Assembly: GCA_964402175.1 (NCBI GenBank)
Contig: CAYOBN010000018.1
Coordinates: 11,004-75,003, forward strand
DNA from: JAWKUK01 sp964402175
GTDB taxonomy: Bacteria > Planctomycetota > UBA1135 > GCA-002686595
Reading direction: 5' to 3'
DNA: 64,000 bases
A model generated the notes under the pieces. It did no database searches. It was not told the DNA's origin and saw only the letters and a list, made by a program, of their open reading frames with translations. Each line of letters begins with the position of its first letter. Position 1 is the first letter of the stretch. This document shows, piece by piece, positions 1 to 7,700 of this stretch. Both the position numbers and the translations under genes were made by a program.

Positions 1-1359
1 CGTCCGCCGGACCTCGTCTTCAACACGATGGAGTCGCTCGGCGGGCACACACGTTTGCTCGCCACGGTGCCGCGCCTGGCCGAGGCGTTCGGTGTGCCCG
101 TCGCGGGCTGCTCCGCGGAAGGCATCCACGTCTCGTCGCACAAGGTGCTCGCCAAACGCATCCTCTCGGATGCCGGCTTGCCGACCCCCGCTTGGCGCAC
201 GCTCGAGCAACTGCGCGCGGGAGAGGGTTTGCCGGGCCCAGTAATCCTCAAGAGCGCGTGGGAGCACGCCAGCATCGGGATCGACGATGGCGCGGTCCTC
301 GCGGAAGGCGGCGACGCGGCGGATGTCGCAGCGCGGCTCGAAGCGCGCCTGCCCGCCCTCGGCGGTGAGGGGTTTGTCGAGGCGTACATCGACGGGCGCG
401 AGCTCGTCGTGGGCCTCCTGCCCCCTGGGCCTGACGACGACCCGACGACGCCGCTGACGCTGCCTCCGTCGGAGCTGGAGTTCGTCGACTGGCCCGAAGG
501 CAAACCGAAGCTGATCGGCTTCGCGTGCAAGTGGGACGAGGACTCGCTCGAGTACGAGCGCACGGTACGGCGGCTCGACTTCGATGCCTGCGACCACGCG
601 CTGCTGGAGGAGCTGCAGCGCCTCGCAGTCGCCGCGTGGCGCGCGCTCGACCTGCGCGGCCATGCACGCGTCGATTTCCGCGTCGACCTCGCCGGCCGGC
701 CGTGGATCCTGGAGGTCAACGCCAACCCTTGCATCACGCCGGACGCGGGCTTCTCCGCGATGGCCGAGCGCCCCGGGATCGCGTACGACGACATGATTCG
801 GCGGATCGTGCGCGCTGCGACCGTCCGCGGTCCGCGCCGCGAGGTCGAAGACGCCGGTGCGATCGCCGAAGCCGAGGTCGACGGCGCCCGCGGATATCGC
901 TGCGCCGCGCTGGAGCCCGCCGACCTGGAAGGGCTGCGAGCGTTGGCGGTCCCCCACACGGAGCGCATCGCCGCCTTGGCCGATGGGGCGCTCGGCGCGA
1001 CAGAGGCAGACGGAGACGCACCTGTGTGCCTCGTGGTCCGGGGCAAACGCGGCGCCCTACGCGGCTTCGCGTGCGCGGCCCGCACGCCGGAGACAGCCAC
1101 CGGCTGGACCCTGCAGGGCCTCACGGTCCAGCAGGAAGCGCGCCGCGCGGGCCTCGGGACCGCGCTCCTGCGCGCTCTGGAACAGACGCTCGCGGCCCGC
1201 GGCGCGACGCACGTGTACGCCGACCTGACGAGCTCCGACTCCGACGCCGAAGCCCGCGTGTTCTTCGAGCGCACAGGCTGGTCGCTCGTCGCGCGCCTCT
1301 ACCACTTCCACGCGATCGGCACGGACAAGCTCTTGTACGCGCGGCAGATCGCGCGCTGA
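1..1359 (+). CDS. ATP-grasp ligase fused to GNAT acetyltransferase (5' partial)
   Basis: The reading frame is open to the window edge. The residues before the first in-window ATG (position 28) read PDLVFNT, then MESLGG, matching the conserved N-terminal part of D-Ala-D-Ala-ligase-like ATP-grasp enzymes, so the true start lies upstream. Residues about 40-280 form the ATP-grasp fold: a lysine-bearing strand (VILKSAWEHAS), the FVEAYIDGREL strand, and the metal/ATP-binding segment ending WILEVNANPCITPD, where E and N bind Mg2+. Residues about 300-452 are a GNAT acetyltransferase domain with the acetyl-CoA-binding loop RRAGLGTALL and the late FFERTGW motif. The likely chemistry is ATP-dependent peptide or amide ligation plus N-acetylation of the same or a related small molecule; the substrate is unknown. 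A long hairpin follows directly. The domain assignments are firm; the biological role is not. Confidence 0.85.
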   Translation, partial: RPPDLVFNTMESLGGHTRLLATVPRLAEAFGVPVAGCSAEGIHVSSHKVLAKRILSDAGLPTPAWRTLEQLRAGEGLPGPVILKSAWEHASIGIDDGAVLAEGGDAADVAARLEARLPALGGEGFVEAYIDGRELVVGLLPPGPDDDPTTPLTLPPSELEFVDWPEGKPKLIGFACKWDEDSLEYERTVRRLDFDACDHALLEELQRLAVAAWRALDLRGHARVDFRVDLAGRPWILEVNANPCITPDAGFSAMAERPGIAYDDMIRRIVRAATVRGPRREVEDAGAIAEAEVDGARGYRCAALEPADLEGLRALAVPHTERIAALADGALGATEADGDAPVCLVVRGKRGALRGFACAARTPETATGWTLQGLTVQQEARRAGLGTALLRALEQTLAARGATHVYADLTSSDSDAEARVFFERTGWSLVARLYHFHAIGTDKLLYARQIAR

Positions 1360-1363
1360 ACGA

Positions 1364-1433
1364 GGCGCCTGCGCCACACAAGTCGGTTCGCAGAGCGATG
1401 GCCCTGCGAATCGACTTGTGTGGCGCAGGCGCC
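1364..1433 (+). terminator. Long near-perfect stem-loop after the ATP-grasp/GNAT gene
   Basis: Arms 1364-1393 and 1404-1433 pair over 30 bp, with a single G-U wobble (1386/1411), around a 10-nt loop. It starts 4 nt after the stop codon. There is no downstream T-tract, so it could act as a factor-dependent terminator, an RNA stabiliser, or a small interspersed repeat. It is far longer than the other terminator hairpins in the window. Confidence 0.7.
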
Positions 1434-1620
1434 GATCGTCAATCGGTGCCGCGAACCACCTGACTTGGACGCATCAGAATGCGCGGTCGGTCTTCGAGGC
1501 CTCGCGCATCAGATTCTTTTTTCTGCGTGCACCTGTCACCCGCGTACGGCCCGGATGGTCCTATGGGTTCCAATCCTGCTCCCAAGCGAACGAGCACAGG
1601 GACCCGTCTTGACCAGAGCC

Positions 1621-3147
1621 ATGGAGAAGACCCAACGACTCCGCGTCGTACTCATTGTCACCGTCCTCGGCGCCGCCGCCCTCGTGCTCAACATCGTGCG
1701 AGGTCGGCCACAGGGCGCCGCGCACGCCATCGAGGTCGCGGGACCGGTCGAGAGCGAGGGAGCGCCTGACACGGAGTCCATCGAAGTCGACGCTGCGATG
1801 CAGCAGGCGAGGACCGAGACCCATGCGAGCGCGCCCGACTCCGCGCAACCCGCCCCAGCCTCCGAGGAGCAAACTCCCCCCATAGAGCCCCAGGCGGCTG
1901 CACGCCTCATCGTTCACCTCGAGACGACCGATGGGCTGCTCGTCCCGATGGCGCGGCTGTCATTGCGCGGAGAGAGCGAAGAGCTGTCGCTCACAGAAGC
2001 GACTCCCGGCATGTACGTGGTCGAGTCGACGGCGGGTTTCAGCGGCGCGCTGCAGGTCGCGGACCTGCCGTCAGGAATGCTGCCCCCACGCCACTTGCGC
2101 GCGCGCTATGGACCTGAGCCTCTCACTCTGCAGCCCGGCGACAACGAGGTGACGCTGCAGGTCGTGCGCGGCGCTCGAGTCCACGGGCGGGTCTTCGGTG
2201 CGGACGGCGGAGACCTCCGTGGGACCCACGTGCGCTTCGACGAGTTACGTGCCCCAGATCCGTCGGCGTTCCTCGGCTCGATCTACGCCTCGGCCTACGA
2301 CTCGGGGTGGTACGAGCTGACCCTCGATCCTGGCAATTGGATCGTGATGCCTCAGCCGGATTGGCCGACAGGTGAACCGCTGCCTGATCCGACGTACGTG
2401 CACCCACCTGCACCCGATCTGACGGGCTGCTTGGCCGTACCCATGCTCCTCACGCTGACTCCGGGAGAGGTCCGGCGAGTCGACGTCGGTTGGCGCCTCG
2501 GGACGGCCACCCTGACGATCGAGGTCGTCGACGGTCGCGGTGCAGCTTTCGAAGACGCCTTTGTGCTCGTGAGCCACGCGGGACTGAACGACCTGGATGG
2601 GGTCAGTGGTCCAGAGCTCAACCTCGGACTCGCGGCGTCGGTCTGCAGCGGGAGAACGGACTCCAACGGTCACCTCCGCGCCGAAGGACTCGCCGCGGGC
2701 CGCTACACCTTCGTCGTCGAGCCCGAGGGCTACAGCGCCTTTGCAGCGCCTGGGACTGCACGCATCGGCCGCCCGCCGATGCCCGCGCGCGTCGACGTTC
2801 CAAGCACAGGCACCCACGTTCGTTGCGTCGTGCATCGGGCCCACCCGATCGAGATCGAGGGGCGCCTCTCTGTCCCCGATTCGGCCCTCGAGCTCCGCCC
2901 CAAGGTCGAGGCCATCCTGGGCCCCCAACCGTGGCGCGCGCAGGACCGAGCCCGAACCGTCGCCGTCGGAACGGACGGCACCTTCCGCTTCTGGGTCGAC
3001 CGCTCCGAGGGCCAACTGACCGTTCTGGTGAGCACCCGTGACACCACGGAGGCCTTCCCCCTGTCCTGGGATCCCGAAGGCGAGTTCTCGGCACCACTTC
3101 CGGTGTCGATCGCCATCGGACCCAAGACAGGTGCAGAGCGAAGATGA
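1621..3147 (+). CDS. Membrane-anchored carboxypeptidase-regulatory-like domain protein
   Basis: I place the start at the ATG at 1621. It opens with MEKTQR followed by one hydrophobic segment (about residues 7-24, RVVLIVTVLGAAALVLNI), while the frame upstream of it runs through the 30-bp hairpin and carries no recognisable protein. After a Pro/Ala/Glu-rich spacer the protein consists of repeated beta-sandwich segments of the carboxypeptidase-regulatory/Cna-B-like type, for example GARVHGRVFGADGG and TDSNGHLRAEGLAAGRYTF. In such proteins these domains are non-catalytic and sit outside the cytoplasmic membrane. It resembles the product at 10993-12183 in design (N-terminal anchor, polar linker, similar modules). 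No catalytic motif was seen, and the function is unknown. A 37-codon ORF overlaps its stop, and a hairpin follows at 3273. Confidence 0.75.
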   Translation: MEKTQRLRVVLIVTVLGAAALVLNIVRGRPQGAAHAIEVAGPVESEGAPDTESIEVDAAMQQARTETHASAPDSAQPAPASEEQTPPIEPQAAARLIVHLETTDGLLVPMARLSLRGESEELSLTEATPGMYVVESTAGFSGALQVADLPSGMLPPRHLRARYGPEPLTLQPGDNEVTLQVVRGARVHGRVFGADGGDLRGTHVRFDELRAPDPSAFLGSIYASAYDSGWYELTLDPGNWIVMPQPDWPTGEPLPDPTYVHPPAPDLTGCLAVPMLLTLTPGEVRRVDVGWRLGTATLTIEVVDGRGAAFEDAFVLVSHAGLNDLDGVSGPELNLGLAASVCSGRTDSNGHLRAEGLAAGRYTFVVEPEGYSAFAAPGTARIGRPPMPARVDVPSTGTHVRCVVHRAHPIEIEGRLSVPDSALELRPKVEAILGPQPWRAQDRARTVAVGTDGTFRFWVDRSEGQLTVLVSTRDTTEAFPLSWDPEGEFSAPLPVSIAIGPKTGAERR

Positions 3148-3257
3148 AGACCATCGATGGCATACGCGCGCTCGCGGGGGCCTCCACGAGCATGCGCCAC
3201 AGACTCGATCCGCGCAGCGACGCCTCCGCACGTGCACGCGGCGGGGCCGGCGGTTGA
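3144..3257 (+). CDS. Possible 37-residue ORF overlapping the preceding stop (ATGA)
   Basis: An ATG overlaps the TGA of the preceding gene by 4 bp and opens a 37-codon frame beginning MKTIDGIRALAGAS and ending in an Arg/Gly/Ala-rich tail. It stops 16 nt before the hairpin at 3273. The ATGA overlap suggests translational coupling. The composition, however, is that expected of random G+C-rich sequence, and no family is recognised. It is only a candidate. Confidence 0.2.
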   Translation: MKTIDGIRALAGASTSMRHRLDPRSDASARARGGAGG

Positions 3258-3272
3258 CACGCCCTGCTCGTG

Positions 3273-3308
3273 GAAGGGAGCGCGACCGCGGTCGGGAGCG
3301 CTCCCTTC
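3273..3308. terminator. Bidirectional hairpin between convergent genes
   Basis: Arms GAAGGGAGCGC (3273-3283) and GCGCTCCCTTC (3298-3308) are perfectly complementary over 11 bp. They enclose the small palindrome GACCGCGGTC. The hairpin lies between the plus-strand gene ending at 3147 and the minus-strand gene ending at 3321, so it can serve both. Confidence 0.65.
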
Positions 3309-3320
3309 GCACCATCGGGC

Positions 3321-5012
3321 TCAGAGGACCTGGCCGTCGGCGAGGAGGCGTTCGGTCAGCCGTTGGCGGTCGATCGCTTGGACGTCGCAGTCTTCTTCGA
3401 GGGTATGCACGGCCGCGGTTCCGGCGGACTGGCCGAGGACGAAGAAGACGGGCTCCATGCGGATCGAGCCGAAGGCCATGTGCGTCGCGGAGAGGCCGAC
3501 AGGGACCAGCAGGTTGGTGCACTCCTCGCGCCGCGGGACGAGGGCGCCGTAGCCGATCGGGTAGGGCGGGAAGCCGCCGACTTGCACGTCGCCTTCGTTC
3601 TTCACCTGGAGCGCGCCGTCAGGGCCCGGGCGCACGGTGCGGCGCACGTTGTGCGAGTCCATGGTGTAGGCCGCTTTGCCGACGGGCCACTCCGAGACCT
3701 GCTTGCCGAGGCAGTGCAGCTCCGTGATCACGTCTTCGCCGAGGAGGCGGCGGCCTTCGCGCACGTAGAGGCGATCGGGCCAGTTGCCTGAGCCGACGAA
3801 CTCGTCCTTGGCGAGGCCCCAATCGGCGAACTGCGCGCGCACGACCTCGGGCACACGCGGGTGGTTCGCGAGGGTCCACAGGAGCCCCTGTTGGTAGCGC
3901 ACGTGTGCGTCGAAGAGCTCGCGCCGGCGCGCGTCGGTCGCCTCCGGCCATTCGTGCGAGAGGCCGATCGCGTCCGTCGAGAACGGGCCGTGGTTGTTCG
4001 TGTCCGTCTTGCGGTTCGGCATCGCCGAGAACGTGATCCACGGCTTCGTGTAGCCCGTAGCGAGCAAGCGGAACAGGAGCTCGTACTCGCGCTCGTCGTA
4101 GCTGGCGGGCTTCGGGAACGGGACGCGGTTCTCCGGGTGATCGCTCAGGCAGAGGCGGAAGCAGTAGGCCTGCACCCGGGCATCGCCGTCGCCGTCGGCG
4201 CGCTCGTCCAGTTCCAAGCCGGACAGGAAACCCGAGCTCGGATCGCCCGCGACGACATAGGGGTCGATGCCGTCGGGGAACTGGTGTTTGGTCGAGTGGA
4301 CGTGCTGGACTCCGTTGAGCGACTCGCCGAAGCGCGCGTTGTCCTCGCGGCCGAGCATGTACGAGACCCCCGCGGCGGCGAAGAGGTCGCCTTCGTAGGT
4401 CGCGTCGATGAACACACGGCCTTCGACGCGGCGGCCATCCACGAGGGTGAGCGCGCGAATGCGCCGCTCCTCGACGGACGTCGCGCCGGCGCTGCGGTCG
4501 AGCGCAGCGTGCACCACCCGCACCCCTGCTTCGGCGACGAGCGCGTCGACGACAGCCTGCGCAGCGGAGGGCTCGAAGACCCAGACCGCGCCGTCGTCCT
4601 GCTTACCGTCGGAGCCCGACGCGTGCTGTACGCGGAACGTGAAGGACTCGCGCGCTTGCCAGCGCCACGCGCCATCCGTGCGGTAGTGCGCGCCGAGGCG
4701 GCGGTAGAACTCGCGGGCGAGGCCGCCGACCACTTCGCGTCGACCGACATCCGTGAAGCCGAGGCCCGCAGTGGTCAACCCGCCGAGGAACGCATCGGGG
4801 GAGATCAGCAGCACCTCGCGCCCCATGCGGGCGACCTGCACCGCCGCTGCGACGCCGCCAGAGGTCCCGCCGTAGACGACCACCTCGGCGCGCAGGGGTT
4901 CAGCGGTGTCCCGTGCGGGCTCAGCGTCCGCAGCTTGGACGCTGCCGGGCAGAGCCGCGGCGAGACCCGTGAGACAGGCAAAGATCGCGAGAGAGGTCAG
5001 TCGCAACATCAT
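3321..5012 (-). CDS. Secreted FAD-dependent oxidoreductase (FAD_oxidored family)
   Basis: The 563-residue protein begins with a Sec signal peptide (MMLRLTSLAIFACLTGLAA, cleavage probably after SVQA). Next comes a dinucleotide-binding strand-turn-helix, VVVYGGTSGGVAAAVQVA, which is the FAD ADP-binding motif of the FAD_oxidored family often found in planctomycetes. The conserved FIDATYEGDLFAAAGV segment near residue 200 and a C-terminal FAD-binding region (PVGLSATHMAFGSIRMEP) support the assignment. Exported members of this family are usually linked to carbohydrate metabolism, but the substrate here is unknown. The gene lies 3 bp downstream of the HD hydrolase gene on the same strand, so the two probably form an operon. 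Two adjacent ATG codons (5012, 5009) are both possible starts. Confidence 0.85.
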   Translation of the reverse strand: MMLRLTSLAIFACLTGLAAALPGSVQAADAEPARDTAEPLRAEVVVYGGTSGGVAAAVQVARMGREVLLISPDAFLGGLTTAGLGFTDVGRREVVGGLAREFYRRLGAHYRTDGAWRWQARESFTFRVQHASGSDGKQDDGAVWVFEPSAAQAVVDALVAEAGVRVVHAALDRSAGATSVEERRIRALTLVDGRRVEGRVFIDATYEGDLFAAAGVSYMLGREDNARFGESLNGVQHVHSTKHQFPDGIDPYVVAGDPSSGFLSGLELDERADGDGDARVQAYCFRLCLSDHPENRVPFPKPASYDEREYELLFRLLATGYTKPWITFSAMPNRKTDTNNHGPFSTDAIGLSHEWPEATDARRRELFDAHVRYQQGLLWTLANHPRVPEVVRAQFADWGLAKDEFVGSGNWPDRLYVREGRRLLGEDVITELHCLGKQVSEWPVGKAAYTMDSHNVRRTVRPGPDGALQVKNEGDVQVGGFPPYPIGYGALVPRREECTNLLVPVGLSATHMAFGSIRMEPVFFVLGQSAGTAAVHTLEEDCDVQAIDRQRLTERLLADGQVL

Positions 5013-5015
5013 CGA

Positions 5016-5639
5016 TCAGCGGAGGTCAGCGAGGGTCGCGCGCCGCTGCGCGCCGGCGAGCCCTTCCAGGCGCTCGACGGTGCGCTCCAGCGCGATGAAG
5101 AGCGAGCTCGGCAAGCGACCCGCCATACGGTGGGCCCGCATCACTTCGACGATCGAGCCGTAGTACGCGAGGGTGCCGTCTTTCTTGGCAGCGAAGCGCT
5201 GAAAGACCTCGTCACCCGAGACGAGCTGATCCCCGACCACCGAGCGTGCGTTGTAGAGCTTGTCCGAACACGAGACGAGCACGACGTCTGCGGTCGCTTC
5301 GGCCAGGTGCGCCAGGTAGCGGCGCTTGCGCTCGAGCCAGGGCTCTTTCAGGCCCCCATCGTCCGGCAGTCCATCGGTGCAGCCCTCGACGATGCGCGCC
5401 ACGCGGGGTCCGAACTTCGTCTCGATCTCGCGCAGGGTCTCCGCGCCACCTTGGTCCTCGGGACCGTCGTGCAGCAGAGCGGCGATCGCTTGGTCCTCGT
5501 CCCCGCCGTACTCGAGCACGAGCGAGCAAACACCGAGCAGGTGCGAGATGTACGGAATCCCGCGGCCTTTGCGCGTCTGTGAGGAATGCAGCCGATTGGC
5601 GTAGACGAGCGCGTCCTCGAAGCGGGTGGAGAGCTGCAT
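5016..5639 (-). CDS. HD-domain phosphohydrolase, RelA/SpoT hydrolase-like
   Basis: The start at 5639 (MQLSTRFEDAL) has an AGAGG Shine-Dalgarno core 4 nt upstream; the frame continues further upstream without family resemblance. The 207-residue protein is a single HD domain of the type found in small ppGpp hydrolases: HSSQTRKGRGIPYISHLL, then the HD pair in LLHDGPEDQGG (H57/D58), with H33 and D126 (SCSDKLYNAR) as the other expected metal ligands. There is no synthetase or TGS domain. It may hydrolyse (p)ppGpp or another phosphorylated nucleotide, which is an inference from the family. It precedes the secreted FAD oxidoreductase by 3 bp; no functional link between the two is obvious. Confidence 0.8.
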   Translation of the reverse strand: MQLSTRFEDALVYANRLHSSQTRKGRGIPYISHLLGVCSLVLEYGGDEDQAIAALLHDGPEDQGGAETLREIETKFGPRVARIVEGCTDGLPDDGGLKEPWLERKRRYLAHLAEATADVVLVSCSDKLYNARSVVGDQLVSGDEVFQRFAAKKDGTLAYYGSIVEVMRAHRMAGRLPSSLFIALERTVERLEGLAGAQRRATLADLR

Positions 5640-5906
5640 GGAACCTCTGGCTGCATTGTAACCCGAGCCTGCTCCACTGTGGGACGCGGTTCGCCTGGAC
5701 GCCGGCAGGGGTTTCCAATGCACGCAGTTCGTTCCGCCCCCTCTGGTGCTCACGATCGAGACTCGGCGCGCAAACGACCTCTCTGCGCCGCATGGAGGCC
5801 CAGAGCAGGGGATGCTTGTTTGGCCCCGCGCCGTTGGCACGCTCGATGCTGAACGGAGCCCGTGGGGTGCACACGGCCCCCCCCGCTGACGCTGGACCCG
5901 ACGATC

Positions 5907-6662
5907 ATGTTCCACCACGACGAAACCGAGCTCGACGCCATCATCCTCGTCGGCAGCGATGCCGCGCCCGCCGAGCGCTGCCTCGGGGCGCTCGTCGCGG
6001 TGTCACTGGACGTTCCGCTCCGCACGTGGATCATCGAAGTCCACACCGACGTCGAGCGCGCGGTGGCTCTGCAGCACCGCTGCGTCTGGACCCATAGCAT
6101 CGATGCCGAGGTCGGTGTCGCAGCGCGGGTCAACCGCGGGCTGCACCAGGGTCGGGCGCAGTTCGTCCTCATCCTGGACGGCGGCGTCGCGGTCGACGCG
6201 AACGCGGTGCGCGCGCTCGTGCGGCACTTGAAAGCGAACACAGAGCTCGCGGCGGTGGGCCTCGGAGCGCTCGCCGGCCACGGCCACGACGTACGCCGCG
6301 GCGCGGTGGGACCGGCGCTGCTCGTGCGGCGCGATGCGCTCGCACACATCGGTGGGATCGACGAGCGCGGCTTCGCCGGCGCCCAGGCCGAGCTCGAAGC
6401 GTGGTGCCGGCGTGCCGAGCGCGCTGGCTACGCGGTCGAGCTGTCTCGCGCCGAGCTGCCCGTGGCAGCGGCCCGCGAGCTGCGCCCTGTGGCCCAGGCT
6501 GCGCCGCGCCTGCGCCTGCTGAACACCTCGCCGGGCAGCGCCATCGAGCGCCGCGAGCGGACCTCGGGCTACGCGCGCTTCGTGGAGCAGCGCGAGCCGA
6601 TCGAAGGGCTCCGCAGCGTGCTCGTGGGCAAGGTCGGAGCGGCGCTGGGTCAGGGCCTCTGA
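5907..6662 (+). CDS. Glycosyltransferase family 2-like protein lacking a clear DXD
   Basis: The ATG at 5907 (MFHHDETELDAIILVGSD) begins directly before the first GT-A beta strand. An earlier ATG at 5862 only adds a Pro-rich stretch. The 251-residue protein has the outline of a short GT2 domain: the segment ARVNRGLHQGRAQFVLILDGGVAVD aligns in order with the NxGxxxAxGxxxxxLNxD region of rhamnosyl- and galactosyltransferase-like GT2 proteins. The metal-binding DXD-like acid pair appears as DGG. A later RRDALAHIGGIDERGF matches the GT2 motif near the acceptor site (FdE). It may be a degenerate or non-catalytic GT-A protein. It stands alone, with two hairpins downstream. Confidence 0.6.
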   Translation: MFHHDETELDAIILVGSDAAPAERCLGALVAVSLDVPLRTWIIEVHTDVERAVALQHRCVWTHSIDAEVGVAARVNRGLHQGRAQFVLILDGGVAVDANAVRALVRHLKANTELAAVGLGALAGHGHDVRRGAVGPALLVRRDALAHIGGIDERGFAGAQAELEAWCRRAERAGYAVELSRAELPVAAARELRPVAQAAPRLRLLNTSPGSAIERRERTSGYARFVEQREPIEGLRSVLVGKVGAALGQGL

Positions 6663-6698
6663 TCCAACCGCGACGCGCGGTGATCGGTAACGCGACGC

Positions 6699-6742
6699 AA
6701 GACCGGGGGCCGCGCGACATGTGCCGCCCGGCCCCCGGTCTT
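6699..6742. terminator. Bidirectional terminator hairpin
   Basis: Fourteen paired bases, AAGACCGGGGGCCG (6699-6712) with its complement at 6729-6742, flank a 16-nt loop. It lies between the convergent genes ending at 6662 and 6796. The AA and TT ends give a short T run on each strand. Confidence 0.7.
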
Positions 6743-6748
6743 CACTGC

Positions 6749-6772
6749 GCATGGGCGCTCTTGCGCCCATGC
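6749..6772. terminator. Second hairpin in the same convergent gap
   Basis: GCATGGGCGC (6749-6758) pairs perfectly with 6763-6772 around the tetraloop TCTT. It follows the previous hairpin by 6 nt, giving a tandem terminator arrangement. Confidence 0.6.
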
Positions 6773-6795
6773 AGGTCGCGATCCGCGGCGCGCGC

Positions 6796-7554
6796 TCAGC
6801 GCTTCAGAGCCGCGGCGACGGCGTCCCAGAGGGCTTCGCGCGCTGCGAGGGCGCGCTCGGCCGCCAGGGTGGCCTCGTGACGGCGCGCATCGCTGCCCTC
6901 GAAGAGCTCCTCCAGGATGCGGCCCGCGAGCGGGCCGTGTTCGTCGCCATCGACTTCGATGTGGCGCTCGAGGTAACCGATCAGTAGGTCACAGGCGAGG
7001 CCCTGCGCGCGCAGGTTGCGCACGATCGGCAGGAACATGCGCGGGATGACGTCTTCGCGCCCGTGGAAGAACACGGCGGCGACGACGTGCAACGGCGCCT
7101 CCGCCAGTTCGAAGGTGGTCGTCGCAAAATCGATCGAGGCTTGCGGCAGACCGCAGCCCTGGAGCGCTGCGCGCCACGGCATCCCGCGGCGCAGGCGCGC
7201 CTCGAGCTCGCGAATGGGACCGGAGTCGGCCCCGATCTGATCCATCGCGGCGAGGTACCACTCGTAGTGGCTCGCCGGGTGTTCACCGTACGCGTCGTCG
7301 GTCTCTTCGCCGAGGACGATCTCGTTGATGAAGCGCGCGGCGCGCGGATTGGCCGGCGGCACCCAGGGCGTACGCACGCACGTCAGGCCGATCTGAAGGG
7401 TCTTCAGAAGGGTCATGAAGTCGAGCACGCACACCGCGTGGTGCTGCATGAATCGGCGTACATCCTCGACGGAGTGCACGGCACGGTAGGCGGGATGGTC
7501 TTCGAGACGGCGCTTGGCCGCGTCGACGCGCGTGGGAAGAACGGTTTCGAGCAC
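6796..7554 (-). CDS. DUF3050 family protein (haem-oxygenase-like fold)
   Basis: The 252-residue product shows the DUF3050 signature throughout: HPAYRAVHSVEDVRRFMQHH, DFMTLLKTLQIGLTC, PWVPPANP, INEIVLGEETDD, SHYEWYLAAMDQIGAD, FFHGREDVIPRMF, and YLERHIEVDGDEHGPLA near the C terminus. The conserved His and Glu residues are placed as in haem-oxygenase-like di-metal proteins. The enzymatic role of the family is not established to my knowledge. Translation starts at GTG (7554), with GAGGT 6 nt upstream. A short palindrome lies upstream at 7581, and the convergent double hairpin follows the gene. Confidence 0.85.
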   Translation of the reverse strand: MLETVLPTRVDAAKRRLEDHPAYRAVHSVEDVRRFMQHHAVCVLDFMTLLKTLQIGLTCVRTPWVPPANPRAARFINEIVLGEETDDAYGEHPASHYEWYLAAMDQIGADSGPIRELEARLRRGMPWRAALQGCGLPQASIDFATTTFELAEAPLHVVAAVFFHGREDVIPRMFLPIVRNLRAQGLACDLLIGYLERHIEVDGDEHGPLAGRILEELFEGSDARRHEATLAAERALAAREALWDAVAAALKR

Positions 7555-7580
7555 GGGTGTACCTCGTTCGGGTGCAACAG

Positions 7581-7597
7581 ACGGTTCGCTGAACCGT
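7581..7597. promoter_or_regulatory. Palindrome upstream of the DUF3050 gene
   Basis: ACGGTTC-GCT-GAACCGT is a perfect 7-bp inverted repeat with a 3-nt spacer, 27 bp upstream of the GTG start at 7554. It could be an operator, or the terminator of the upstream minus-strand gene ending at 7701. Nothing else was recognised between 7555 and 7700. Confidence 0.35.
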
Positions 7598-7700
7598 ATC
7601 CCACCGGAGGCGTGCAGGGCGGGAATCTATGCGGGCAGCGCTCCCACGGCGGGACTTTACTGCGGCGGCCTGTCCTGGGTTTCTCCGCAGAGCGCGTCGA

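Noticed and set aside
1420..1620. Extension of the carboxypeptidase-like gene to 1420
   Set aside because: It would start inside the 30-bp hairpin and encode no recognisable domain; the signal-anchor begins right after ATG 1621.
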